Below are positions 1 through 7,751 of a DNA stretch of 32,112 nt, one piece after another. The DNA lies in contig CALKCC010000342.1 of NCBI GenBank assembly GCA_938082855.1, positions 1-32,112 of the forward strand, given 5' to 3'. The stretch comes from an uncultured Pirellulaceae bacterium. Its GTDB lineage: Bacteria > Planctomycetota > Planctomycetia > Pirellulales > Pirellulaceae. Position 1 is the first letter of the stretch. Each line of letters begins with the position of its first letter. A program made the position numbers and the translations under genes. The notes under the pieces were generated by a model. That model ran no database searches. It had not been told where the DNA came from and was given only the letters and a program-made list of their open reading frames with translations.

Positions 1-1
1 C

Positions 2-697
2 CTTCAGGAACTTGTGGCACGTGGCGCTAGCCTGTGCGAACTTGGCATCCCTTACAGTGATCCGATTGCCGATGGCCCCGTTATTCAGGCCAGCTACACT
101 CGCGTTCTGGATCAAAAACAAAAACTCGCAAATATATTGGACGCGGCTACGCAATGGACTGCTGCCTTGTCAGCTCCGATAGTTTCGATGGTGAGCTACA
201 GCATTATGCACCGACAGGGATTGGAGAATTATGTGGCACGTGCCAAAGCAGCTGGCATTGCTGGGGCGATTGTTCCGGACTTGCTTGTGGAAGAATCCGC
301 AGCGTTTTCAGAAATCTGTCAACGTGAAGACTTCAGCCTGATTCAATTGGTAACTCCGACAACACCACGTGAACGAGCATTGCAAATCTGTGAAACCTCC
401 ACTGGATTCTTGTACTTTGTCTCCGTCACAGGGATTACCGGTGAGCGCACAGAATTGCCTCCTGAAGTTGTAGATCAGGTAGGCTGGCTCAAAGAGCGTA
501 CGGATCTTCCTATCTGTATCGGGTTTGGAATCAGCAAGCCTGAGCACGTTAAAATGTTGGCTCCCGTCGCTGACGGATTAATCGTCGGTTCAGCAATCGT
601 TCGCAAAATTGCGGAAGTCGACGAAAAGGGTGAAGAGGCAGTACTCGCGGAGATTGGCGAATTAGCTGATCAACTAACGGCTGCAATGGATTCTTAA
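2..697 (+). CDS. trpA: Tryptophan synthase alpha subunit, 5'-truncated by the window edge
   Basis: TrpA cleaves indole-3-glycerol phosphate to indole and glyceraldehyde-3-phosphate and passes indole to TrpB; it is a cytoplasmic TIM barrel. The signature ELGIPYSDPIADGP is visible near the start and carries the catalytic Glu and Asp of the family. The phosphate-binding GFGISKPEH and VGSAIV segments lie near the C-terminus. The ORF track begins at a GTG (position 14), but the frame stays open to the window edge and the upstream codons (LQEL) fit the family, so this GTG is internal and roughly 30-40 N-terminal residues are missing. trpB is not visible; it may lie upstream. trpE is about 5 kb downstream, so the trp genes are scattered. 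The next gene starts 30 bp later on the same strand, so read-through is possible. Confidence 0.96.
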   Translation, partial: LQELVARGASLCELGIPYSDPIADGPVIQASYTRVLDQKQKLANILDAATQWTAALSAPIVSMVSYSIMHRQGLENYVARAKAAGIAGAIVPDLLVEESAAFSEICQREDFSLIQLVTPTTPRERALQICETSTGFLYFVSVTGITGERTELPPEVVDQVGWLKERTDLPICIGFGISKPEHVKMLAPVADGLIVGSAIVRKIAEVDEKGEEAVLAEIGELADQLTAAMDS

Positions 698-727
698 TCA
701 CCGTTTTCTTTTCAGGACATCCGCTCC

Positions 728-1831
728 ATGAATACATCGAATCTCAATATTGAAGGCGCTGTTGCTCAACGGTACTCTCAAGCCTCTCAAGCAGCAGAAG
801 CAGCTTTGTGTTGCCCTGTTGATTACGACGCCCAATGGCTTCAAGTCCTGCCTCAGGATTTGATCGATCGCGACTATGGTTGCGGCGACCCCTCCAAGTG
901 GGTTCAGGAAGGCGACCACGTACTCGACCTGGGTTCCGGAGGAGGCAAGATTTGCTATATCGCCTCACAGGTAGTTGGCAAAAATGGCCGTGTCATCGGA
1001 GTGGACATGAACGATGACATGCTAGCTCTGGCTCGGCAGTACCAGGCTGAGATCACGGAACGTATCGGCTGGGACAACGTTACATTTCATAAAGGCAAAA
1101 TCCAGGACCTTCAATTGGATTTGGATCAGTTTGAAACCTGGTTGAAGGACCACTCGGTAACCGATGCCAACAGCTGGCTACAAGCCGAACAACATGCTCA
1201 GCAATTGCGCCAAAGCAGTCCGATGATTGAGAATGAGAGTGTGGATGTCGTAGTCTCCAACTGTGTCCTGAATCTCGTACAACCGGACGACCGTCACCAG
1301 TTATTCCGCGAATTGTATCGAGTGCTTAAACCTGGCGGCCGAGCGGTCATCAGTGATATCGTTGCCAACCAACCCGTCCCCGTTGCATTGCAGGATGATG
1401 CAACGTTGTGGAGCGGATGCATCAGTGGCGCCTTTGAAGACCACCAGTTCATCCAGGCATTTGCCGATGCTGGTCTTGGTAACATTGAAATCCTGGCTTG
1501 GCAGTCCGAACCCTGGCAGGTTGTGGAAGGAATCGAATTTCGTAGTATTACCATCCGAGCCTGGAAACCTCGTCACGATGAAGAAGGTTTAGACGCCGGT
1601 CAATCTGCCATTTATCGTGGGCCGTGGAAAGAAGTCGTCGATGACAACGGAAACGTCCTCATGCGTGGAGAACGAATGGCCATCACGACCGGACAGATGC
1701 AGGCTTACCAAGGCGCCCCTCTTGAGCAGGACCTGATTTTACTCGAAGCCGACGGCCAGACCACTCAAGCAACAGACCATTCTGATTTACCGATCGCTGA
1801 CTGCTGTTCCCCCGATGGAAACTGCTGTTAG
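728..1831 (+). CDS. arsM: ArsM-type SAM-dependent methyltransferase (arsenite methyltransferase family)
   Basis: This is a 367-residue class I SAM-dependent methyltransferase of the ArsM/AS3MT group, which methylates trivalent arsenic. The SAM-binding motif VLDLGSGGGK sits at about residues 65-74, followed by GVDMNDDML (motif II) and VVVSNCVLNLV with RVLKPGGRAVISDIV. Cysteines lie where ArsM enzymes bind arsenic: C52 in YGCGDPS, C179 in SNCVLNLV and C231 in SGCISGAF. A CC pair at 28-29 and a C-terminal tail ending CCSPDGNCC add more. The long form, with an insertion at about residues 125-170, resembles the methyltransferases I recall paired with the arsenosugar radical-SAM protein ArsS, but no ArsS is in the window. 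An AGGA lies about 10 nt before the ATG. The next gene follows after 17 bp, so an operon is likely. The substrate is inferred from family and cysteines only. Confidence 0.85.
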   Translation: MNTSNLNIEGAVAQRYSQASQAAEAALCCPVDYDAQWLQVLPQDLIDRDYGCGDPSKWVQEGDHVLDLGSGGGKICYIASQVVGKNGRVIGVDMNDDMLALARQYQAEITERIGWDNVTFHKGKIQDLQLDLDQFETWLKDHSVTDANSWLQAEQHAQQLRQSSPMIENESVDVVVSNCVLNLVQPDDRHQLFRELYRVLKPGGRAVISDIVANQPVPVALQDDATLWSGCISGAFEDHQFIQAFADAGLGNIEILAWQSEPWQVVEGIEFRSITIRAWKPRHDEEGLDAGQSAIYRGPWKEVVDDNGNVLMRGERMAITTGQMQAYQGAPLEQDLILLEADGQTTQATDHSDLPIADCCSPDGNCC

Positions 1832-1848
1832 CAACAAGGAGAGATTAA

Positions 1849-2157
1849 ATGATTCACGTCATCTGTACTATTACTATTGCTCCAGGCAGACGCGATGACT
1901 TCATCGCCGAATTCAACGGCATCGTCCCCGAAGTGCTGGCGGAACAGGGCTGCATTGAATATGGCCCCACGGTCGACGTCGACACAGGCATCGAGCGTCA
2001 GGCTCCTCTGGAAGACAGCGTCGTTGTGATCGTTGAAAAATGGGAATCACTGGATGATCTGAAAGCACATCTGGTAGCTCCCCACATGAATGCCTATCGC
2101 GAACGCGTCAAAGACATGGTGGAAAACGGACATCTTCGCATCACACAACCTGCCTAG
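1849..2157 (+). CDS. Antibiotic biosynthesis monooxygenase (ABM/YgiN-like) domain protein
   Basis: This 102-residue protein has the ferredoxin-like ABM fold. The pattern is an N-terminal beta strand (MIHVICTITIAPGRRDDFI), EQGCIEYGPTVD in the middle, then VVVIVEKWESLDDLKAHLVAPHM near the C-terminus. Members act as small cofactor-free dimeric monooxygenases or quinol oxidases, or as accessory proteins; the substrate cannot be read from sequence. An excellent Shine-Dalgarno (AAGGAGA, about 6 nt upstream) fixes the start, which is unusual among the weak sites in this window and suggests strong translation. It lies 17 bp after the arsM-like gene and 32 bp before xdhC, so it probably shares their transcript. 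A role in oxidising or protecting a product of the methyltransferase is only a guess. Confidence 0.85.
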   Translation: MIHVICTITIAPGRRDDFIAEFNGIVPEVLAEQGCIEYGPTVDVDTGIERQAPLEDSVVVIVEKWESLDDLKAHLVAPHMNAYRERVKDMVENGHLRITQPA

Positions 2158-2189
2158 TCTGCCCAGTCTTTTTAGCTGGCTACCACACA

Positions 2190-3263
2190 ATGCGTGAACT
2201 CGCTCAACAACTCGAAGCACTCGCGACTTCCAAACAGGAAGCCGTGTATTGTCGACTCATCGAAACCCGTGGAAGCACTCCTCAAAAACCCGGCGCCACG
2301 ATGCTCATCTATCCCGATGGCTCACAAGCCGGCACGTTAGGAGGCGGCTGCGTTGAGGCAGAGGTCAAACGGACAGCGCTCACGTACCTGGAAGAAAACC
2401 AATCAGCCATCGCTAAATTCCAGCTCAATCATGATTATGGGTGGGATGATGGATTGATCTGTGGCGGAAGAATGCAAATTCTGATTCAACCTATTAAGGA
2501 TGAAACCTCCAGAGCTTACATCCAGCATCTGGTCAGTTTGTTGCAGACAGCGACCGGATTTACCGAAGTGGTTCAATTTGACGATGAAAGTCAGCAGCCC
2601 CCCACTCTGCTTTTGTTTGATGTGCATCATGAATTAAAAGCCGCACTACATTTAAGTAACGAGACACTTCAGACACAGGCTCTCGAGCATTTAGTCTCGC
2701 TGGATGATCGCCCTCGACCCTACCACCAGAACGGACTCGCCTACCTCCCTACCCTGGAACGATGTCGTCTCGTCATTGTCGGAGGTGGACACGTCGGCCA
2801 GGCAGTTGCCAACCTGGCGGCAGACCTGGACTTTGAAGTTGTGGTCGTGGATGATCGGGAGTCCATAATTTCTCCTGAACGGTTTCCACAGGCGCATCTC
2901 CGAATAGCAGGAGACATGGAAGAGATCCTGCCGACACTGGAGATCACTCCTCATACTTACTGTCTGATTGTCACACGTGGACATAATCATGACCAACGAG
3001 CGCTCTATCATCTGGCAGATCGCGGAGCACGCTACGTAGGTCTGATTGGTTCAAGACGTAAAATCAAATTGATCTATGACGATCTTGTGGATGCCGGAGT
3101 CCGCAAGGAAGCACTCCACAACGTATTCGCTCCGCTGGGAGTCAACATAGGTTCACAAACAGTTCCTGAAATTGCTGTTAGCATCTGTGCCGAGTTGGTT
3201 TCCCATCGTAATCGGGACGGATTCGTTCCGGGTAGACCTGACAGAATCGAGTTACCTGAATGA
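2190..3263 (+). CDS. xdhC: XdhC/CoxI family molybdo-hydroxylase maturation protein
   Basis: The 357 residues hold both XdhC/CoxI domains. The N-terminal part carries the family signature ETRGSTPQKPGATM and AGTLGGGCVEAEV (about residues 25-65). The C-terminal Rossmann part carries LVIVGGGHVGQAVANLAADL (about 196-215) and YVGLIGSRRKIKLI. Family members bind the molybdenum cofactor, help its sulfuration and insert it into xanthine dehydrogenase or CO dehydrogenase-type enzymes. Its stop overlaps the start of the next gene by 4 bp (ATGA), indicating translational coupling to the MocA-like cytidylyltransferase, its usual partner. No molybdo-hydroxylase structural gene is visible in the window. No clear Shine-Dalgarno precedes the ATG. 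Confidence 0.92.
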   Translation: MRELAQQLEALATSKQEAVYCRLIETRGSTPQKPGATMLIYPDGSQAGTLGGGCVEAEVKRTALTYLEENQSAIAKFQLNHDYGWDDGLICGGRMQILIQPIKDETSRAYIQHLVSLLQTATGFTEVVQFDDESQQPPTLLLFDVHHELKAALHLSNETLQTQALEHLVSLDDRPRPYHQNGLAYLPTLERCRLVIVGGGHVGQAVANLAADLDFEVVVVDDRESIISPERFPQAHLRIAGDMEEILPTLEITPHTYCLIVTRGHNHDQRALYHLADRGARYVGLIGSRRKIKLIYDDLVDAGVRKEALHNVFAPLGVNIGSQTVPEIAVSICAELVSHRNRDGFVPGRPDRIELPE

Positions 3264-3856
3264 ACTTTGTTGCCATCATACCGGCAGCCGGACTCAGTCG
3301 CAGAATGGGGGAACCCAAGCTGCTCAAGCTATTTGACGGTGAGCCTCTGATCAATCATGTTCTAAAAGCCTGGCTTGCCAGTCGGGTCAATCGAGTCGTG
3401 ATCGTCGTTCGTGAAGACGATTTGGAATTGCAGCAGCATCTCAGCGAGTTTGATGTCGATGTCGCAATTGCCAATCCTCCTCCGCCTCAAATGAAAGACA
3501 CCGTTCTCGCCGGCGTACAGTATACAGCTGAACATTACCCCATGGGTGTGAACGATGCCTTCCTGTTAGCCCCCGCGGATATGCCATTCCTATCACCTTG
3601 GCTAATCGATCAGGTCATTGCCGAACATACTCCGGATGCAGCGGCACTTATCGCCCCGAGCTTTGAAGGGACCAAAGGGCACCCTACTTTGTTTCCGTGG
3701 CCATTTGTGACCGGTGTTTATCAATTGCGCGACGACCAGGGTCTCAATACACTCTGGGATCTCTACTTTGGCCGGACGTTTGAAGTGCCCAGTAACGCAC
3801 CGCTGATCGATCTGGATACTCCAGATGAATGGGATGCTCGCTCAGAAGGCAATTAA
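3260..3856 (+). CDS. MocA-like molybdenum cofactor nucleotidyltransferase
   Basis: This 198-residue MobA/MocA-type nucleotidyltransferase should attach CMP (or GMP) to molybdopterin. The nucleotide-binding signature IIPAAGLSRRMGEPKLL is at residues 6-22. The metal-binding APADMPFL segment is at about residue 108 and KGHPTLFP further on, all typical of MocA. It overlaps xdhC by 4 bp (ATGA), so the two are co-translated and probably mature one molybdo-hydroxylase encoded elsewhere. The 3' end is convergent with mcsB: the palindrome TTAA at 3853-3856 supplies the stop codon of both genes, so no room is left for an intergenic terminator. The cytidylyl versus guanylyl choice is inferred from the XdhC pairing. 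Confidence 0.88.
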   Translation: MNFVAIIPAAGLSRRMGEPKLLKLFDGEPLINHVLKAWLASRVNRVVIVVREDDLELQQHLSEFDVDVAIANPPPPQMKDTVLAGVQYTAEHYPMGVNDAFLLAPADMPFLSPWLIDQVIAEHTPDAAALIAPSFEGTKGHPTLFPWPFVTGVYQLRDDQGLNTLWDLYFGRTFEVPSNAPLIDLDTPDEWDARSEGN

Positions 3857-4911
3857 TTGTCCCCGAGATTAAAAGACTTCTTCAGATACTTAGCTCGGTG
3901 AATATTTCGATCGGCGATATCTAACTTGCCACCAACCATTTTCTGGAGGTGAGCGGGCTGCGTCTGCAGAAACAAGCGATTCAACATGGGAATATCCACT
4001 TCGATCAATCCTAGATTGACTCCCAGACGAATGCTGGACAGCAGATGCATTGTCTCTTCACTGCTAATCGTCTTCGCGTTTTGTAGAATTCCATGAGCAC
4101 GGCTTACTCGGTCACTAAGTTCATCCCGACTCTCCCGCAAAAGAAAGTCCCGTGCTTTCCGTTCGTATTCGATCATCACAGGAATCACTTCGTTGACTTG
4201 TTGAACAAGCTCAACTTCGCTTTTCCCCAGCGTGATTTGATTGCTGATTTGATAAAAGTCCCCCATCGCTTCAGAACCCTCTCCATGCAATCCTCGTACG
4301 GCGAGATTGATTTTCTGCAGGCTTCGGAAAACTTTTTCCAATTCTCTTGTCATAACCAACGCGGGTAAATGCAGCATGACACTGACTCGCATTCCGGTAC
4401 CAACATTGGTCGGGCAAGCTGTCAAATACCCAAATCGTGGGTGAAAGGCATAGGTCAGGCAGGAATCGACAAAATCATCAATCGCATTGATGCGATGCCA
4501 GGCTTCGGTCAGATCAAGTCCGCTCTGGACGGCCTGAATTCGTAGATGGTCTTCTTCATTGATCATCAGGCTGAATTTCTCGTCTGAATCAATCAGAACA
4601 CTACGTGCTCCATTACTCTCAGCTAATTCGCGACTAATCAACTGACGCTCAATCAAAAACTGACGATCCAGATCGTTCATTTCGTCGATCCGGAAGTAAT
4701 TGACCGGATCACTCCATTTGGATTCCTGATTAATCAAGTCGGCAACCCGGGACTCGATGGATGCTTTGTCGGATTCAGAACACTTTCGAACAAATGGAAA
4801 TTCAGAAAGATTTCGCGCCAGACGAATACGCGAGCTGATAACGATATCCGACTCGGGGCCTGTCCCCTTGAGCCATTCGCCTCCGCTGCCTGTTAGTTCA
4901 TCTAAAAACAT
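3853..4911 (-). CDS. mcsB: Protein arginine kinase McsB
   Basis: McsB phosphorylates protein arginines, marking proteins for ClpCP-type proteolysis; it is a phosphagen-kinase-fold enzyme. Recognisable blocks are the ATP-binding start SDIVISSRIRLARNLSEFPF (about residues 22-41), the loop ACPTNVGTGMRVSVMLHLP with the active-site cysteine, RGLHGEGSEAMGDFYQISNQ, and the C-terminal RLGVNLGLI region. The length, 352, is normal. The phosphoarginine-binding RDxxRA motif near the C-terminus reads RNIHRA here, an Asp-to-Asn change. The start has a strong Shine-Dalgarno (AGAGGTGA, spacing 3 to 4) and follows the mcsA stop by 10 bp, so mcsA-mcsB is an operon. Unlike the Firmicute operon, ctsR and clpC are not adjacent. 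Confidence 0.96.
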   Translation of the reverse strand: MFLDELTGSGGEWLKGTGPESDIVISSRIRLARNLSEFPFVRKCSESDKASIESRVADLINQESKWSDPVNYFRIDEMNDLDRQFLIERQLISRELAESNGARSVLIDSDEKFSLMINEEDHLRIQAVQSGLDLTEAWHRINAIDDFVDSCLTYAFHPRFGYLTACPTNVGTGMRVSVMLHLPALVMTRELEKVFRSLQKINLAVRGLHGEGSEAMGDFYQISNQITLGKSEVELVQQVNEVIPVMIEYERKARDFLLRESRDELSDRVSRAHGILQNAKTISSEETMHLLSSIRLGVNLGLIEVDIPMLNRLFLQTQPAHLQKMVGGKLDIADRNIHRAKYLKKSFNLGDN

Positions 4912-4921
4912 GATTCACCTC

Positions 4922-5431
4922 TTAACCTGTCGGCTCGTCTTCCAACCCAGCGATTTGATCGCGAAGCTGCGAGGCTTTTTCATAATCTTCAATTTCAATT
5001 GCCTGTTCCATTTCACGTCGCAGGCGGATCAGGTCTGTCCGTTGATCGGTTCCTGCTGCGCCACTTCGAGGTTGTTTACCCACATGCGCGGTTGCTGAAT
5101 GAATATTGGAAATGATCGGGTCGATTTCTTCTTCGAAACAAATGTAATCATGTGGACAACCCAATCTGCCAACATGACGAAATTCGTAAAAAGTAATCCC
5201 GCATAACGGGCAGGCCTGTTGGTCCAGTTTGGCTAGCTGCTCGGCTGCCTCGTTGATCTTCAGGTGTTGAGCCAGAGCGCCGGCAATGGAAGGCACATCG
5301 TCTTCTTTTACTTCGGACTGCATGAGGTAAGTGCGAGCATGTTCTTCGCAGAGGTGCAATTCCTCCGGAACTTCATCAGTCAATTCCGTGATATGGAAGG
5401 TCGCTGGCTTTTCGCAATGCTGGCACTTCAT
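4922..5431 (-). CDS. mcsA: McsA-like zinc-finger/UVR-motif activator of McsB
   Basis: McsA stimulates McsB and acts as an adaptor. The 169 residues contain an N-terminal zinc site (CQHCEKPATFHIT then CEEHA), a second zinc module (CPLCGITFYEF then GCPHDY) and a C-terminal UvrB/UvrC motif (RREMEQAIEIEDYEKASQLR, about residues 136-156) as in ClpC-interacting proteins. In typical McsA the second module ends CxxC; here it reads CPHD, so one ligand is replaced by Asp or His. The gene is 10 bp upstream of mcsB on the same strand. A TTGACA-N16-TAGAAT promoter lies about 160 bp upstream, and its leader holds two inverted repeats (listed separately). The Shine-Dalgarno is weak. Confidence 0.92.
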   Translation of the reverse strand: MKCQHCEKPATFHITELTDEVPEELHLCEEHARTYLMQSEVKEDDVPSIAGALAQHLKINEAAEQLAKLDQQACPLCGITFYEFRHVGRLGCPHDYICFEEEIDPIISNIHSATAHVGKQPRSGAAGTDQRTDLIRLRREMEQAIEIEDYEKASQLRDQIAGLEDEPTG

Positions 5432-5472
5432 TTAGCTTTATCCACAGTTTTAAATCTGACTCTCCATTTGCC

Positions 5473-5495
5473 ACTGGTTTTTAGAAAAAACCAGT
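5473..5495. repeat. Perfect 10-bp inverted repeat in the mcsA leader
   Basis: The arms ACTGGTTTTT and AAAAACCAGT flank a 3-nt AGA centre. The repeat sits about 42 bp upstream of the mcsA ATG and downstream of its predicted promoter. It could be a protein-binding operator or an RNA hairpin with an A/T-rich inner stem. It does not match CIRCE (the HrcA site) or the CtsR heptad repeat. Confidence 0.75.
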
Positions 5496-5536
5496 CTCTA
5501 GGGGAGTATCAGCAAATTAAAAACCTGTTCAAAATA

Positions 5537-5570
5537 GGAACTGAGACTGTTCATGATCAGTCGCTGTTCC
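5537..5570. repeat. Interrupted inverted repeat in the mcsA/trpE divergent region
   Basis: Arms GGAAC and GTTCC enclose a second pair GACTG and CAGTC with an 8-nt loop; the 3-nt internal loop between them holds one more G-C pair. It lies just downstream of the predicted mcsA promoter, so it would be near the 5' end of the mcsAB transcript, and about 100 bp upstream of trpE on the other strand. Confidence 0.55.
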
Positions 5571-5594
5571 CGTGGTGTGGTAATAACTGTTAGG

Positions 5595-5622
5595 ATTCTA
5601 TCAGTGCTTACTACCCTGTCAA
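5595..5622 (-). promoter_or_regulatory. Sigma70-type promoter for mcsA-mcsB
   Basis: On the minus strand a perfect -35 TTGACA (5622-5617) is separated by 16 bp from -10 TAGAAT (5600-5595), a 5/6 match to TATAAT. Transcription would start near 5588 and give mcsA a leader of about 157 nt. Confidence 0.65.
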
Positions 5623-5671
5623 GAATACCCGACAGCACCTTTATTATATCGTTCCATCAATCCTGCGTTCT

Positions 5672-7165
5672 ATGTCACATTCGCCAAACTTTGAAGCTTT
5701 TGCAGAGCTAGCAGCCAACCATGATCTGGTGCCGGTCTACCGACGCATGTTGAGTGACGGGCTTACTCCGGTCTCCGCCTTTCAAAAACTGGACGATGGA
5801 CAGGATGCATGCTTGTTTGAAAGTGTTATCGGCGGGGAAAAGGTCGGTCGTTACAGCATTTTGGCGGTCAATCCTTTTATGATCATCAATGCCTGCGGGA
5901 ATGATGTGACGATATCCCGAGACGGAGAAACGGAAAGTCGCACGTCTGACAATCCTCTCGATGATCTGAGACAGTTGGTTGACTCCTTTAAAGCTCCCCA
6001 ACTCGAAGAACTTCCTCCTTTTAACGGAGGAGCCATCGGCTATGCAGGTTACGACGTCATCCGATATGTTGAAAACCTACCCAACCCACCGGAAAATGAC
6101 CGTCAAATCCCTGATATGACCTTTGGATTTTATGATTCACTGGTGGTATTTGATAACGTCAATAAAACGATGTTTGTCATTGTGATGGCGCGACTCGACC
6201 AATTTCAGGATACCGAGGCTGCCTACACAGAAGCCGTTGCACGAGTGGACCAACTCATCGAGAAACTCGCCGCACCTGCCGCCTTGTCGATGGCTGACAT
6301 TGATACGGCCGGGGGTACCGATGACTTGTCATATACTTCGAATTTTGAACAAAGTGAATTCGAAGCTGCCGTAAATAAGTGTGTTGAATACATTCGGGCC
6401 GGAGACATTTTTCAGGTCGTCATCAGTCAACGCCTACAACTGGATCTACAGGTAGACCCAGTCGAATTGTACCGCTCATTGCGTGTGGTCAATCCCAGTC
6501 CCTTCATGTTCTTCCTGCGGACTAGTGATGTAACACTCGTGGGAAGCTCACCGGAAATCATGTGTCGAGTTGTAGACGGTAAAGTGACAGTGCGTCCGCT
6601 CGCTGGTACTCGGCCCCGTGGCGCGACAGAGCAAGAAGATAACCAACTCGCCGAAGAACTCTTAGCTGATCCTAAAGAACGAGCTGAACATGTCATGTTG
6701 GTCGATTTGGGTCGTAATGACGTCGGACGAATCGCCAAATACCGCAGTGTTGAATTGTCTGATGTCATGGTCATCGAACGATACAGCCATGTCATGCATA
6801 TTACTTCCAACGTGACGGGACAATTGCGAGAAGATAAAGATGCCTTTGATGCCCTGGCTGCTTGTCTCCCGGCAGGTACGGTTTCCGGAGCTCCCAAAGT
6901 AAGAGCTATGGAAGTGATTGATGAGTTGGAGCGGCATCGACGAGGACCTTATGCCGGCGCTGTCGGCTACATCGATTACGTAGGTAATATGGATACGTGT
7001 ATCGCCTTGCGAACCTTTGTCATTAAAGATGACACTTTGTATGTGCAAGCCGGGGCTGGCATTGTGGCAGACAGCCAGCCGGAAATGGAATATCAGGAAA
7101 CGCTGAATAAAGCCCGTGGTCTATTAAAGGCTGTGGAAATTACCGCCAAACGCTCTGAAGCTTAA
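5672..7165 (+). CDS. trpE: Anthranilate synthase component I
   Basis: TrpE converts chorismate, with ammonia supplied by TrpG, to anthranilate, the first step of tryptophan synthesis. The 497 residues show the N-terminal regulatory segment [18 protein letters not shown] (the LLES-type feedback site, Ser kept), then the chorismate-binding blocks [45 protein letters not shown] and [19 protein letters not shown]. Length and motifs are complete, so it is probably functional and tryptophan-inhibitable. It stands alone: no trpG or trpD is adjacent. I looked for a Trp-rich leader peptide upstream and found none convincing. pabB is the main alternative, but the Trp-site motif and SGAPK favour trpE. 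Confidence 0.95.
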   Translation: MSHSPNFEAFAELAANHDLVPVYRRMLSDGLTPVSAFQKLDDGQDACLFESVIGGEKVGRYSILAVNPFMIINACGNDVTISRDGETESRTSDNPLDDLRQLVDSFKAPQLEELPPFNGGAIGYAGYDVIRYVENLPNPPENDRQIPDMTFGFYDSLVVFDNVNKTMFVIVMARLDQFQDTEAAYTEAVARVDQLIEKLAAPAALSMADIDTAGGTDDLSYTSNFEQSEFEAAVNKCVEYIRAGDIFQVVISQRLQLDLQVDPVELYRSLRVVNPSPFMFFLRTSDVTLVGSSPEIMCRVVDGKVTVRPLAGTRPRGATEQEDNQLAEELLADPKERAEHVMLVDLGRNDVGRIAKYRSVELSDVMVIERYSHVMHITSNVTGQLREDKDAFDALAACLPAGTVSGAPKVRAMEVIDELERHRRGPYAGAVGYIDYVGNMDTCIALRTFVIKDDTLYVQAGAGIVADSQPEMEYQETLNKARGLLKAVEITAKRSEA

Positions 7166-7290
7166 CCTGATACTTGAGCTCGTGCTGATTTCAGATACAT
7201 CCCAACTAGGATGTTACGCAGGCACAACAATGTCTCTTTTGGGAAAGAAGCCCATAGGCTGTCGCAATTCGGTCGGGCGACGGGTGACGT

Positions 7291-7473
7291 TCAGGACTGT
7301 TCACGCAATGTCGTAAAACTGATGATTCCTAGTCCCAGTGCCCCCACAAGTCCTCCAATATCCATCAACATACTTGCTCTGGAAAATGGGATTTTAATTG
7401 CGAGATCAAGTGTGAAGACTAACAATAGCAACGCTGCTACTGACAATCCAAAGATACACATGATTTTAGACAC
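7291..7473 (-). CDS. Small two-helix membrane protein
   Basis: This 60-residue protein has two predicted transmembrane segments, one near residues 5-25 (FGLSVAALLLLVFTLDLAI) and one near 35-53 (LMDIGGLVGALGLGIISF), ending TLREQS. I recall similar short proteins with the same LDLA...MDIG...LREQ pattern in many planctomycete genomes; their function is unknown to me. The start is GTG at 7473, supported by AGGTGAGGAA about 10 nt upstream; an in-frame ATG four codons later is the alternative. The overlapping + strand ORF (7211-7522) is its shadow. It is convergent with trpE and divergent from the PLP enzyme. Confidence 0.8.
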   Translation of the reverse strand: MSKIMCIFGLSVAALLLLVFTLDLAIKIPFSRASMLMDIGGLVGALGLGIISFTTLREQS

Positions 7474-7751
7474 TCTTCAAATTCCTCACCTAGTTCTGTT
7501 CCAAGTCCTGTTGCTCCGCTAGCTTTGACACATTGTAATCTGATTCAACTGGATTTCTTAATGATCAAAGTGGTAGCAATGAGCAAATAGTATAATCCAC
7601 GAAAAATGATTAACGCGACACAGATTTAGTAGTTTTCGTTCAGAAATCCTGTGTATTCTATCGTCTATTATGTTGGTGGATAAATATAGCAAAGAGAAAT
7701 ATCACCATCACATAAACCATTCTTTATATCAAAGTAAATTTAGGCAAAGCG

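Noticed and set aside
235-246. Palindrome TGGCACGTGCCA, part of a sigma54-like motif
   Set aside because: It lies inside the trpA coding region and lacks a correctly spaced -12 GC element.
14-697. GTG at 14 as the start of trpA
   Set aside because: Upstream codons remain open and fit TrpA, and the protein would lack its N-terminal strand and helix.
5264-5593. Plus-strand ORF of 109 codons over mcsA and its leader
   Set aside because: It is the antisense shadow of mcsA with no recognisable family or start signal.
5553-5671. Trp-rich leader peptide upstream of trpE
   Set aside because: TGG codons near 5571-5580 are not preceded by a suitable in-frame start and there is no attenuator terminator before trpE.
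7211-7522. Plus-strand ORF of 103 codons
   Set aside because: It overlaps the small membrane protein on the other strand, which has a clear Shine-Dalgarno and two hydrophobic helices; the plus-strand translation has neither.
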